From assembly GCF_009495355.1 (NCBI RefSeq), contig NZ_VZAD01000051.1:1-44058 (forward strand): a stretch of 44,058 nt of DNA, given 5' to 3'. Under the pieces are notes generated by a model. The model worked only from the letters and a program-made list of their open reading frames with translations, ran no database searches and was not told the DNA's origin. This document shows, one piece after another, positions 23,929 through 31,643 of the stretch (position 1 is its first letter; each line of letters opens with the position of its first letter). The position numbers were made by a program, and so were the translations under genes. The DNA is from Segatella copri (lineage in GTDB: Bacteria > Bacteroidota > Bacteroidia > Bacteroidales > Bacteroidaceae).

Positions 23929-23958
23929 TTGTTGTTTCAATAAAAAAGTGTATCTTTG
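23929..23958 (+). promoter_or_regulatory. Promoter of the toxin-antitoxin pair
   Basis: A TTG box at 23929-23931 lies 19 bases ahead of the -7 box TATCTTTG (23951-23958), which is 23 bases before the antitoxin ATG. The TTG box touches the right arm of the 19-bp palindrome, so a bound antitoxin would block polymerase. Confidence 0.65.
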
Positions 23959-23981
23959 CATCATAAACTAATATATATTGA

Positions 23982-24236
23982 ATGATGGTTGTAGTTAGTA
24001 CAAGAGACTTTCGCACTAATCAGACAAAGTATCTGAATTTGGCAAAAGCAGGAGAGCACGTAGTCCTAAAATCGCGTGCTGGCAATTTCCGCATCTTCCC
24101 CGATGACGGAAGCAATACCATTGACGCACCGCGCGACTTGATGAAAGAACTCAGAAACGCTTTGACGGAGGTAAAAGAAGCCATTGCCGGAAAGCGTAAA
24201 CTTCAATCTGCTGAAAGTTTGCTCGATGAGTTGTAA
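23982..24236 (+). CDS. Phd/YefM-type antitoxin
   Basis: The 84-residue protein matches the prevent-host-death antitoxin family: an N-terminal DNA-binding part with VVVSTRDFRTNQTKYLNLA, then AGEHVVLKSRAGNFRIFP, and a charged C-terminal helix (about 50-84) that would wrap the toxin. Two ATG codons stand side by side (23982 and 23985). The gene has its own promoter and twin palindromic operators and overlaps the toxin gene by 11 bases, the usual arrangement for coupled expression. Confidence 0.88.
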   Translation: MMVVVSTRDFRTNQTKYLNLAKAGEHVVLKSRAGNFRIFPDDGSNTIDAPRDLMKELRNALTEVKEAIAGKRKLQSAESLLDEL

Positions 24237-24579
24237 TATTACAATATCGGTTTCTGACGACTTTGCAAAAGAAGCAAAACGTCTCGCTAAGAAATATCCA
24301 AGTTTTAAACAAGACTATAAGGATTTTCTTGTAAGCATTAAGAATAATCCCCTGCAAGGCGATGAGATTACAAAAAACATACGCAAAATCCGTATGGCTA
24401 TCAAAGCTAAAGGCAAAGGAAAATCTGGTGGAGCAAGGGTCATTACTTTCAATATCCTTACAGATATAGAAAATGGTCATGTGGTTTTTCTTCTTCTCTA
24501 TGATAAAGAGGATGCTTCAACTGTCAAAGTCAATGTTGTCAAGCAACTTGTGCGAGACATGGGATTTGATCTTGAATAG
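24226..24579 (+). CDS. RelE/ParE-type toxin
   Basis: The 117-residue protein has the size and pattern of RelE-superfamily toxins: an N-terminal helix pair (DDFAKEAKRLAKKYPSFKQD), a charged KNIRKIRMAIKAKGKGKSGG stretch, the central strand ARVITFNI, and a closing LLLYDKEDASTVK segment. Whether it cuts mRNA on ribosomes (RelE) or poisons gyrase (ParE) cannot be told. The start at 24226 overlaps the antitoxin's end; an upstream ATG at 24184 lies inside the antitoxin gene and adds residues foreign to the family. Confidence 0.82.
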   Translation: MSCNITISVSDDFAKEAKRLAKKYPSFKQDYKDFLVSIKNNPLQGDEITKNIRKIRMAIKAKGKGKSGGARVITFNILTDIENGHVVFLLLYDKEDASTVKVNVVKQLVRDMGFDLE

Positions 24580-24589
24580 AATCTATAAT

Positions 24590-24624
24590 GAAGCTGTTGG
24601 ACTCTAACGTATTCCAACAGCTTC
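24590..24624 (+). terminator. Hairpin after the toxin gene
   Basis: A perfect 12-bp inverted repeat (24590-24601 with 24613-24624, core GAAGCTGTTGGA) begins 10 bases after the toxin stop. The following bases are only partly T-rich, so it is a probable but imperfect intrinsic terminator. Confidence 0.65.
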
Positions 24625-24802
24625 TTGTCGTATATGCAGGAGAAATCATTAAATAGTTGTGATTTAATGATTTGATCCTTGTTTTATTTGCAAAAGCAGT
24701 AACTTTTAAATCGAAAATGACTAATGACTAAATCTTGCGAAAGGTCATCAAAAGTCGAGTTTGACCACTTTGACCATGACCACTTTGACCACAATACAAA
24801 AT

Positions 24803-24836
24803 AATCAGGCTCACCCCTTATGGAGCGAGCCTGATT
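24803..24836. terminator. Hairpin, possible terminator
   Basis: AATCAGGCTC (24803-24812) pairs with its complement at 24827-24836. A-rich and T-rich flanks are weak on both sides. On the minus strand it follows the gene remnant at 24853-24960 and could have been that gene's terminator. Confidence 0.5.
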
Positions 24837-24852
24837 GTATTAGATTTTCCTG

Positions 24853-24960
24853 TCACGTTTCCCCAGAGTTGCTTATCACCTCTGCTGTCAAGTCGCCCTT
24901 GGTGAGGCGGAAGGTGCGGCCCAGGGCGTGCCAACCGTACACATCAAAAATGGCCGACCT
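24853..24960 (-). pseudogene. Possible C-terminal gene remnant
   Basis: On the minus strand about 35 codons stay open and end in TGA, reading ...DVYGWHALGRTFRLTKGD then LTAEVISNSGET. The base composition is clearly more GC-rich than the flanks and codon choice resembles real genes here. The frame is closed by a stop just upstream, and no start is available. It looks like the tail of a lost gene; I do not recognise the family. Confidence 0.35.
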
Positions 24961-25005
24961 CCAACTTAATAAATGTTATAAAGGAATTCTTTTTCGCCCA
25001 TTAGG

Positions 25006-25035
25006 TTGTTTTGTGGGGTATTTATTGTAAATTTG
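25006..25035 (+). promoter_or_regulatory. Promoter of M18 aminopeptidase operon
   Basis: TTG at 25006-25008 and the -7 box TAAATTTG at 25028-25035 are 19 bases apart, matching Bacteroidetes promoter geometry, 62 bases before the start codon. Confidence 0.6.
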
Positions 25036-25097
25036 CAGTATAATTAATAAGGTATACATATTAACCCAAGATAGAATTAACGAAAACAAAATAAAAC

Positions 25098-26396
25098 ATG
25101 ATCAAGAGATTATTGTCATTTCTCGACGCTTCGCCAGTCAATTTCCTGGCTGTCAAGAACCTTACCGAAGAGTTGCAGCAACATGGTTATCGCCGCATTG
25201 ACACTACCGAGACCTTAGGCACTGTAAAGGCCGGCGACAAGTTTTTTGTCACCAAGAACGATTCCTCCATCTATGCCTTCCAAATAGGAAGAAAACCCCT
25301 GGCTGAAACGGGATTCCACATGATTTGTGCCCATTGCGACTCACCCACATTCCGCATCAAGCCTCATGCAGAGATCGACTGCGAGGGAGGTATCGTGAAG
25401 CTCAACACTGAGGTGTACGGAGGTCCCATCATGTCGACATGGTTCGACCGTCCGCTCACTCTCGCTGGAAGAGTCATCGTGAAGAGCAAGGACGTGATGA
25501 CCCCCACTACCCTCCTGCTGCACGTGAAGCGCCCATTGCTGCAGATAAGCAACCTGGCCATTCACTTCAACAGACAGGTGAACGATGGGGTGAAACTGAG
25601 CCGACAGAAAGATGTGCTTCCTATCCTGGGAATCATCAACGACGAGCTGGAGAAAGGTAACCTGCTGATGAACATCATCCTCGAGGAACTGAACAAACAG
25701 CAGACCGTGGCTCGCGAGGACATTCTCGACTTCGACCTCTATCTGGCTGATGCCACTCCTGCCTGCACCTTTGGCGCGCACAATGAATTGATCTCTTCGG
25801 GAAGACTCGACGACTTGTCTATGTGCTTTGCCGGACTTGAGGCGCTGTTGGCTTCACAACCCACCGACACCACACAGGTGCTTGCCATCTTCGACAATGA
25901 GGAGACGGGCTCGCAGACCAAGCAGGGAGCCGGAAGTCCTTTCCTCTCCTACATGCTCAAGCGCATCGCCCTGGCTCAGGGCGGAACCGAGGAGGCTTAT
26001 TATCAGGCTGTGGAGCGTGCCTTCATGATTTCGGCAGACAATGCCCATGCATGGCATCCCAACTACTCCGAGAAGTACGACCCTACCAACCATCCTATGC
26101 TGGGAGGCGGACCGGTCATCAAGTTTAATGCTGCCCAGAAGTATGCCAGCGACGCTTATTCTGCATCGGTCTTTGCCGGCCTGTGCAAGAAGGCAGGTGT
26201 GCCTTGCCAGCGCTTTGTGAACCACAGTGATGTGGCAGGTGGAAGCACACTGGGCAACATCCTTGCCTCTTCCATTCCGCTGCGCGGTGTCGACATGGGA
26301 AATGCCATCCTTGCCATGCACAGCTGCCGCGAGACAGGAAGCACTGCCGACCATGAGTTCTGCGTCAAGGTGTTCACACAGTTCTACCAGGAATAA
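25098..26396 (+). CDS. M18 family aminopeptidase
   Basis: A cytosolic di-zinc aminopeptidase of the aspartyl aminopeptidase family (DNPEP/ApeB), which trims N-terminal residues from peptides. The 432-residue protein shows the metal ligand motif MICAHCDSPTFRIKP near residue 75, YGGPIMSTWFDRPL, the Asp-Glu pair in AIFDNEETGSQTKQGA, SADNAHAWHPNY, and the closing histidine in AMHSCRETGS. Length is normal. It leads a plus-strand run with glycerate kinase and a HAD phosphatase, with its own promoter. Confidence 0.95.
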   Translation: MIKRLLSFLDASPVNFLAVKNLTEELQQHGYRRIDTTETLGTVKAGDKFFVTKNDSSIYAFQIGRKPLAETGFHMICAHCDSPTFRIKPHAEIDCEGGIVKLNTEVYGGPIMSTWFDRPLTLAGRVIVKSKDVMTPTTLLLHVKRPLLQISNLAIHFNRQVNDGVKLSRQKDVLPILGIINDELEKGNLLMNIILEELNKQQTVAREDILDFDLYLADATPACTFGAHNELISSGRLDDLSMCFAGLEALLASQPTDTTQVLAIFDNEETGSQTKQGAGSPFLSYMLKRIALAQGGTEEAYYQAVERAFMISADNAHAWHPNYSEKYDPTNHPMLGGGPVIKFNAAQKYASDAYSASVFAGLCKKAGVPCQRFVNHSDVAGGSTLGNILASSIPLRGVDMGNAILAMHSCRETGSTADHEFCVKVFTQFYQE

Positions 26397-26436
26397 CATG
26401 ACACGATGAAAGGCATTCAATTGTATCAACAAAGAT

Positions 26437-27474
26437 ATGATGAAAAGTGGATATCGGAAGATTGTCATAGCATGCGACTCTTATAAGGGTTGCCTTACGA
26501 GCAGGGAGGTGAATGACACAATAGCAGGAGCTTTGTCGGCTCCCGAAATCATAACCCTCGAAATGAGTGATGGGGGCGAGGGAATGCTCGATGCCTTTCT
26601 CTCGGCAATGAAGGGTGAACGGGTGAGGATTCATGCTCATGATGCCCTGATGCGATGGACGGAGGCTGAGTACGGAATAGTGGACAATACTGCTATTATC
26701 GAGATTGCGCAGACAGCAGGCCTGGCTTTGATAGAGCCCGAACAGCGCAACCCGATGAAGGCTACGTCCTGGGGTGTGGGCGAGATGATCGTGAATGCCT
26801 ATCGCCGGGGCGTGACCCATTTCATCGTGGGATTGGGCGGAAGTGCCACTTCCGATTGCGGTATAGGAATGCTCAAGGCTATGGGCGACGACTGGAAGAC
26901 GATACGCAGGGAATGCAGCTTTGTGCTGGCTTCAGACGTTACCAATCCTCTTTGCGGCGAGAACGGCGCGGCTCATGTCTTTGCTCCTCAAAAGGGAGCA
27001 GACTCTAAGATGGTGGAAATGCTGGATGCCCGTGCCCGGAAGTTTGCCGAGGTGAGCGCCAAGCATTTCGGTTATGACAGGAGTGAGGCTCCGGGAGCTG
27101 GTGCTGCCGGTGGTTTGGGCTACGCCTTCCTGCAATATTTCAATGCCAAGGCTCGTCCTGGGGCTGAGCTTCTTTTAGAGAAAATTGGGTTTGACGCCTT
27201 GATTCAGAATGCTGACCTTGTGATTACAGGCGAAGGACATAGCGACCGGCAGACCTTGATGGGGAAACTGCCACAAAGAATCCTTGAGCATGTTACCAAT
27301 CAGAAAATCTGGCTTGTATCGGGTGGCGTGAGCGACAGGCAGGCGATGCTGGATGCTGGTTTCGACAGAGTGATTCAGGTTACTCCGGACAACATGCCTT
27401 TGGATATGGCATTGAAGCCTGATGTGGCACGCAACAACATGATAAAAGCGATCATAATGGAAGAGAAACAATGA
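26437..27474 (+). CDS. Glycerate kinase
   Basis: The enzyme phosphorylates D-glycerate with ATP and belongs to the GarK/GlxK family. The N-terminus IVIACDSYKGCLTSREV, the phosphate loop VGLGGSATSDCGIGML, APGAGAAGGLGYAF and the TGEGHSDRQTLMGK motif are all present. The 345 residues are a little short of the usual 375-380. Two adjacent ATG codons (26437, 26440) are possible starts. It overlaps the HAD gene by ATGA, so the two products are made together. Confidence 0.92.
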   Translation: MMKSGYRKIVIACDSYKGCLTSREVNDTIAGALSAPEIITLEMSDGGEGMLDAFLSAMKGERVRIHAHDALMRWTEAEYGIVDNTAIIEIAQTAGLALIEPEQRNPMKATSWGVGEMIVNAYRRGVTHFIVGLGGSATSDCGIGMLKAMGDDWKTIRRECSFVLASDVTNPLCGENGAAHVFAPQKGADSKMVEMLDARARKFAEVSAKHFGYDRSEAPGAGAAGGLGYAFLQYFNAKARPGAELLLEKIGFDALIQNADLVITGEGHSDRQTLMGKLPQRILEHVTNQKIWLVSGGVSDRQAMLDAGFDRVIQVTPDNMPLDMALKPDVARNNMIKAIIMEEKQ

Positions 27475-28109
27475 AATACATCATTTTTGATTTTGACGGA
27501 ACTATCGGCGACTCACAACGGCTGATAGTAAAGACCCTGCAGGACACGATGCGGGAAAGAGGACTCGAGGTGAAGTCGGACGAGGCTTGCGCCAAAACGA
27601 TCGGACTTCGGCTCGACGAGGCCTTTGTGGCACTCTTTGGCATGAGTGCCGAAGAGGGTAAAGCCTGTGCTGCCACTTATCGCGAGATATTCATGAAGAA
27701 CAAGGAAATCATGATTGTCGAGCCTTTCCCTCATGTGATAGAAACGCTCCGTAAACTGCATCAACGTGGTTTCGTACTGGGCGTGGCAAGCAGCCGCAAC
27801 CATTGTTCGCTCGACGGCTATGTCAGGCAGATGGCGCTCGACAACATCTTCACCTCTATAGTGGCGGGCGATGATGTGGAGCATGTGAAGCCTGCCCCCG
27901 ACATGGTGTGGCGGGCTCTGAAAGAGATGAATGGAGAAATAGAAGAAGCCTTGGTCGTTGGCGACATGACATTCGATGTGGACATGGCGCACAACGCTGG
28001 TTGCAAGGCATGCGCCGTGACTTATGGCAACGGAACCCGCGAGCAACTTGCCTCAGCCGACTGGATCATCGACGATTTCGCAGAATTGCTGCAGAAATTG
28101 GATTTTTAA
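27471..28109 (+). CDS. HAD family hydrolase (phosphoglycolate phosphatase-like)
   Basis: A 212-residue HAD phosphatase. Motif I is FDFDGTIGDS near residue 6, motif II the Ser in GVASSRNH, motif III Lys in HVKPAPDM, and motif IV VVGDMTFDVDMAHNAG. An alpha-helical cap sits after motif I, as in Gph-type enzymes. Its ATG overlaps the glycerate kinase stop. Together with glycerate kinase it suggests glycolate/glycerate salvage, though HAD substrates cannot be read from sequence. Confidence 0.9.
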   Translation: MKYIIFDFDGTIGDSQRLIVKTLQDTMRERGLEVKSDEACAKTIGLRLDEAFVALFGMSAEEGKACAATYREIFMKNKEIMIVEPFPHVIETLRKLHQRGFVLGVASSRNHCSLDGYVRQMALDNIFTSIVAGDDVEHVKPAPDMVWRALKEMNGEIEEALVVGDMTFDVDMAHNAGCKACAVTYGNGTREQLASADWIIDDFAELLQKLDF

Positions 28110-28131
28110 ATATTGAGTCCACTTTCGTATA

Positions 28132-28605
28132 TTACCCTTCTCCTTCCACCTTGCAGCCATTGAATCCCATTTCCCTGGCTTTATCCGGACCAAAAGTAAA
28201 GTAAACGGCTTCGCCCTCGTCGCAAATCTCGCCTGCTGAATTTTCAAGAGTAAGATGAATGGTGGCTATGTTGCGACGCTGGTTGGCTAAATGTCCACGA
28301 ACCGTAATTTGAGTATCTGAGGTAAGAACAGGCTTCTTATATTTCACATTGAGCTGCATCGTCACGCCTGTAGTCTGAAGCTTACGGTTGATTACCCATC
28401 CTGCCACTTCGTCCATCAGCATTCCGATGATGCCTCCGTGAAGGGTGTTCACCCATCCCTGATAGTTAACACCTGGAGTCCAGACAGTGAGCACATCATC
28501 GCCATCTTCCCAAAACTCGAGATGCAATCCCACAGGATTGCCTGGAGCACAACATACACAGTTGTATTCCGGTTTGCCTAAATAAGGATTCAATATCTTC
28601 TTCAT
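28132..28605 (-). CDS. PaaI family thioesterase
   Basis: A hotdog-fold thioesterase of 157 residues. The family's helix motif appears as NTLHGGIIGMLMDEVAGW, followed by the strands LNVKYKKPVLTSD and ATIHLTLENSAGEI. An N-terminal NCVCCAPGNPVGLHL stretch with three clustered cysteines resembles a variant seen in Bacteroidetes proteins of this type. It comes 58 bases after the ferredoxin oxidoreductase gamma gene on the same strand and may hydrolyse an acyl-CoA linked to that enzyme. Confidence 0.88.
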   Translation of the reverse strand: MKKILNPYLGKPEYNCVCCAPGNPVGLHLEFWEDGDDVLTVWTPGVNYQGWVNTLHGGIIGMLMDEVAGWVINRKLQTTGVTMQLNVKYKKPVLTSDTQITVRGHLANQRRNIATIHLTLENSAGEICDEGEAVYFTFGPDKAREMGFNGCKVEGEG

Positions 28606-28663
28606 GACTCTAAAAAAACTCCTTAACTTCTTAACTTCTTAACTCCTTTAACTCCTCAAAAAA
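28606..28663. repeat. AACTYCTT-type short repeat array
   Basis: The spacer between the gamma-subunit gene and the thioesterase consists largely of reiterated ACTCCTTA / ACTTCTTA units (about 28616-28657). The same motif recurs at 39958-40014 in a different operon, so it is a dispersed intergenic element. On the minus strand it yields several GGAG sequences upstream of the thioesterase start. Confidence 0.65.
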
Positions 28664-29095
28664 TTAATCTTGTTTTTCGATGATCTTCATTCCTTCTTCC
28701 ACAGCCAGCATGTTGAACACCTTGGAGTTCTTCATCTCGGCAGCCTTGTCCATGGCATCAATGCGATAGACGGTAATGTCCTTGCGCTGTGGCGGATTGA
28801 TGACTCCATAGCCGTCATAAATAAGGATTCCTCCAGCCTTCACCTTGGGCTCAAACTTATCGAGCGACGGCTGGTTGAGCACGATGGCCACATCGTAATG
28901 GCTGAGGATAGGCGATGAAATTCGCTCATCGCTCACGATGACTGTCACGTTGGCTGTACCGCCTCGCTGCTCGGGTCCATAGGCTGGCATCCACGTAACC
29001 TCCTTATCCTCCATCAGTCCTGAGTAGGCCAGGATCTTTCCCATAGAGAGGACGCCCTGTCCACCAAAACCGGATATAATGATTTCTGTCTTCAT
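28664..29095 (-). CDS. 2-oxoacid:ferredoxin oxidoreductase gamma subunit, shortened
   Basis: The gamma subunit of a four-part 2-oxoacid:ferredoxin oxidoreductase. The 143 residues open with the family motif IIISGFGGQGVLSMGKIL and continue with MPAYGPEQRGGTANVTVIVSDE and GGILIYDGYGVINPP. Relatives are about 180 residues long. After SKVFNML the sequence passes straight to EEGMKIIE, which in relatives closes the protein about 38 residues later. The conserved ERHH-containing stretch is missing. The frame is intact, so this looks like an in-frame deletion, and the subunit may or may not still assemble. Confidence 0.88.
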   Translation of the reverse strand: MKTEIIISGFGGQGVLSMGKILAYSGLMEDKEVTWMPAYGPEQRGGTANVTVIVSDERISSPILSHYDVAIVLNQPSLDKFEPKVKAGGILIYDGYGVINPPQRKDITVYRIDAMDKAAEMKNSKVFNMLAVEEGMKIIEKQD

Positions 29096-29160
29096 TTGTT
29101 TCTATTTGTTTTAGGGAAGAGCAAATGATTTTTTTTCACTCTTCATTCTTCGCTCTTCAC

Positions 29161-29928
29161 TTACATTCCCGTTGTATCCTTCAGGTCTCCCTTCACATAC
29201 TCCTTGAACATATGCTCCTCCATCCACTTGTTGGCTTCTACTGGTGAAAGTTTCCAACCGCTGTTGCAGGTGGAGACGATTTCCACAAGACTGGAACCAA
29301 GTCCCTTCATGCTTGCCTCGAAAGCTTTGCGGATGGCTTTCTTGGCTTTGCGGATGCTGGCTACGCTTTCCACACTCTGACGGCTCACATAGCAGGTTCC
29401 CTGAAGATGTGATGCCAGCTCGGTAATGTTGAGTGGATAACCATGAAGGTCGGGCTGACGTCCGTAAGGACAAGTAGAGGTTTTCTGTCCAAGCAGTGTT
29501 GTCGGTGCCATCTGTCCTCCCGTCATGCCATAGATGGCATTGTTGATAAAGATGGCTGCTACGTGCTCACCACGGTTGAGGGCATGGATGGTTTCGCAGG
29601 CTCCGATACAAGCCAGGTCGCCATCACCCTGATAGGTAAAGACGAGGCGGTCGGGCCAAAGACGTTTTACTGCTGAGGCACCGGCAAGAGCTCGTCCATG
29701 AGCTGCTTCCTGCCAGTCGATGTCAAGGTAACGATAGGCAAAGACGGCACATCCTACAGGACAGATACCCACGGCTTTGTCTTCAATTCCCATTTCCTCG
29801 ATTACCTCGGCCACGAGCTTATGCACCACACCATGAGAACAGCCCGGGCAGTAATGCATCGGGGTGTCGTTCATCAATGTTGGTTTCTTGTAAACCAGGT
29901 TTTCTGGTGATATGATATTGTTCGTCAT
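29161..29928 (-). CDS. 2-oxoacid:ferredoxin oxidoreductase beta subunit (TPP-binding)
   Basis: The subunit that holds thiamine diphosphate. In its 255 residues the TPP motif runs from GDGDLACIG (about 100) to NNAIYGMTGGQMAPTT. CPGCSHGVVHKLVAE at the start carries Cys residues near the cofactor cluster. It begins 1 base into the alpha gene's stop (TAATG) and is followed by the gamma gene after 65 bases. Substrate (2-oxoglutarate or a branched 2-oxoacid) cannot be decided. Confidence 0.92.
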   Translation of the reverse strand: MTNNIISPENLVYKKPTLMNDTPMHYCPGCSHGVVHKLVAEVIEEMGIEDKAVGICPVGCAVFAYRYLDIDWQEAAHGRALAGASAVKRLWPDRLVFTYQGDGDLACIGACETIHALNRGEHVAAIFINNAIYGMTGGQMAPTTLLGQKTSTCPYGRQPDLHGYPLNITELASHLQGTCYVSRQSVESVASIRKAKKAIRKAFEASMKGLGSSLVEIVSTCNSGWKLSPVEANKWMEEHMFKEYVKGDLKDTTGM

Positions 29929-31028
29929 TATTTTGTACTTTGAGTATTGCTGATAAGTTGTTTTACAGCCTCAACGATTTCTTCTGGTTCAGGAACGATT
30001 CCTCCCAAGCGTCCGAAATGTTCTACGGGGACTTTTCCATTGACTGCCAGACGCACGTCTTGTATCATTTGTCCGGCATTGATCTCGGCTACAAGTATGC
30101 CTTTACAGCGCTGTGCAAGTTCATGAAGCTGCTTCTCCGGGAAAGGCCATAGGGTGATGGGACGGAAAAGTCCAACCTTGATGCCTTGCTGACGGGCAAC
30201 CTCGATACTCTTCTCTGCTACACGGGCGGCACTTCCGAAAGCCACGATGACATAGTCGGCATCTTCGATATGCTCAGTAGCATAACGCACTTCTTTCTCG
30301 CGTATGGTTTGGTATTTCTGCTGCAGATGTAGGTTGCGCTGCTCCATCACCTCAGGCTTAAGCTCGAGCGAGGTGATAATGTTGGGCTGGCGGTCTTTGC
30401 TTCTGCCTATAGTTGCCCAAGGACACTCGCGAGCGATTTCCTCTTCGGTGCGACGGGGCTTCATCGGTGGCAACACCACACGCTCCATCATCTGTCCGAT
30501 GACGCCATCACTCAGTATCATGGCAGGATTGCGATAACGGAATGCCAGGGTGAAAGCCAAGTCTACGAAGTCGGCCATTTCCTGTACCGACGCCGGGGCA
30601 AGTACGATCACGTTGTAGTCGCCATTGCCTCCTCCACGCGTTGCCTGGAAATAGTCACTCTGCGAAGGCTGGATGGTTCCCAGTCCTGGACCGCCACGCT
30701 GCACATTGACGATAACGCCAGGCACTTCTGCACCTGCCATATAGGCGATGCCTTCCTGCATGAGAGCCACACCAGGACTCGACGAAGTGGTAAGCACACG
30801 CTTTCCGGCTCCGGCTCCTCCGTACACCATATTAATAGAGGCTACCTCGCTCTCTGCCTGGAGCACAACCATACCTGTCGTCTCCCAAGGCTTGAGGAGC
30901 GCAAGGGTCTCAATGATTTCTGTCTGTGGAGTGATGGGATAGCCAAAGAAACCATCTGCTCCACATCGTATACAGGCATGGGCGATAGCCTCATTGCCTT
31001 TCATAAGTGTTACTTCTTGCTCTGCCAT
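29928..31028 (-). CDS. 2-oxoacid:ferredoxin oxidoreductase alpha subunit
   Basis: A 366-residue alpha subunit that binds the 2-oxoacid and works with the TPP-bearing beta subunit in reversible oxidative decarboxylation to acyl-CoA and reduced ferredoxin. MKGNEAIAHACIRCGADG then FFGYPITPQTEI, the SSPGVALMQEG region, and the domain II start DADYVIVAFGSAARVAE are typical of the KorA/VorB group. The ATG at 31026-31028 was selected since codons upstream run through the ferredoxin gene. It begins 2 bases after that gene's stop. Confidence 0.93.
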   Translation of the reverse strand: MAEQEVTLMKGNEAIAHACIRCGADGFFGYPITPQTEIIETLALLKPWETTGMVVLQAESEVASINMVYGGAGAGKRVLTTSSSPGVALMQEGIAYMAGAEVPGVIVNVQRGGPGLGTIQPSQSDYFQATRGGGNGDYNVIVLAPASVQEMADFVDLAFTLAFRYRNPAMILSDGVIGQMMERVVLPPMKPRRTEEEIARECPWATIGRSKDRQPNIITSLELKPEVMEQRNLHLQQKYQTIREKEVRYATEHIEDADYVIVAFGSAARVAEKSIEVARQQGIKVGLFRPITLWPFPEKQLHELAQRCKGILVAEINAGQMIQDVRLAVNGKVPVEHFGRLGGIVPEPEEIVEAVKQLISNTQSTK

Positions 31029-31030
31029 TG

Positions 31031-31270
31031 TTAGATTTCCTCCTTTTTTCGATAAACGGTGATACAACCGTCCGGGCACACGATGGCACACGAGGTACAG
31101 CCTACACAAGCCTCGGCATGCGCTGGTTCTACGTAACGATAGCCATGCACATTCACCTTCTTTTCGGCAAGCGCTATGACATCGTGAGGACAGGCCTCCA
31201 CACAGAGCGCACAACCTTTGCATCGCTCTGTATCTACCACAATTGCCCCTAAAATTTTATTCTTTGTCAT
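31031..31270 (-). CDS. 2[4Fe-4S] ferredoxin subunit of 2-oxoacid oxidoreductase
   Basis: A 79-residue two-cluster ferredoxin with CKGCALCVEACP (first cluster) and CVGCTSCAIVCP (second). It is the delta subunit that passes electrons out of the oxidoreductase. Its ATG overlaps the preceding TPR gene's stop (ATGA), and the alpha gene follows 2 bases after it, so the products are made in fixed proportion. Confidence 0.93.
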   Translation of the reverse strand: MTKNKILGAIVVDTERCKGCALCVEACPHDVIALAEKKVNVHGYRYVEPAHAEACVGCTSCAIVCPDGCITVYRKKEEI

Positions 31271-31446
31271 GGGTTATAATAGTCTTTACAATAAAAGCCG
31301 AGGATATTATCGAGCATTTCCTTGGCTACGACGGCAGGGCTGTCGGGGTCAAGGGCTATGGCTTCCATATAGCAATCGAGAGCATGCTTGTAATCGCCTT
31401 GTTTGCGATAGGCATTGCCCTGTAGATAATATTCCTGAGCTGTCAT
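31267..31446 (-). CDS. Small TPR protein leading the oxidoreductase operon
   Basis: A 59-codon gene on the minus strand, easy to miss because of its size. Its product begins MTAQEYYLQGNAYRKQGDY and continues KHALDCYMEAIALDPDSPA, a textbook single tetratricopeptide repeat with Gly, Ala and Pro at the expected positions; the tail carries aromatic residues and ends DYYNP. Its stop overlaps the ferredoxin ATG, which strongly supports a real gene. A similar small TPR gene in front of these operons is, as I recall, common in Bacteroidales. It could act as an assembly factor. Confidence 0.82.
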   Translation of the reverse strand: MTAQEYYLQGNAYRKQGDYKHALDCYMEAIALDPDSPAVVAKEMLDNILGFYCKDYYNP

Positions 31447-31559
31447 TTATCTGCTGATGTTCTTTTAAATTTGCTGTGCGAAATTAATAAAATAAGCTAA
31501 CTAAAAAGAATTATCAGCCGAGATTTAAACTATATTAATGTTGTTTTGCGGAAAAATGC
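31447..31559 (-). promoter_or_regulatory. Upstream region of the oxidoreductase operon
   Basis: On the minus strand TAATTTCG (31479-31486) is one base off the TAnnTTTG -7 consensus, 33 bases before the TPR gene. It is the best candidate promoter, but the mismatch and the lack of a clear TTTG upstream make it uncertain. Confidence 0.3.
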
Positions 31560-31580
31560 GCACACCATATTTCAGTGTGC
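31550..31580 (-). terminator. Terminator of the MATE gene
   Basis: GCACAC (31560-31565) pairs with GTGTGC (31575-31580). On the minus strand it is followed by GCATTTTT. It ends the trpS-MATE transcript before the oxidoreductase operon. Confidence 0.6.
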
Positions 31581-31643
31581 AATTTTTAAAGAATAATGTA
31601 CGTTATTTCTAATATTATATTCTATAAGAACATACTCCGCCAC

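Larger units (their letters stand above)
23404..23981. other. Long intergenic region between hsp20 and the toxin-antitoxin pair
   Basis: These 578 bases hold no convincing gene. They contain an inverted repeat GAGTCT-CA-AGACTC (23513-23526) in the hsp20 upstream region, a cluster of CAGCAAAGT-type repeats (23652-23703), a short run of ACACAGAT-like units (23771-23800), and paired palindromes with a promoter ahead of the antitoxin. The low GC of the right half contrasts with the neighbouring genes and fits an insertion-prone spacer. Confidence 0.5.
24580..25097. other. Intergenic region with hairpins and a gene remnant
   Basis: Besides the toxin terminator, this 518-base region has a tandem ACCACTTTGACCA motif (about 24762-24791), a 10-bp hairpin (24803-24812 with 24827-24836), a GC-rich stretch at 24853-24960 that reads on the minus strand as the C-terminal end of a protein, and the promoter of the M18 aminopeptidase. 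Confidence 0.5.
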
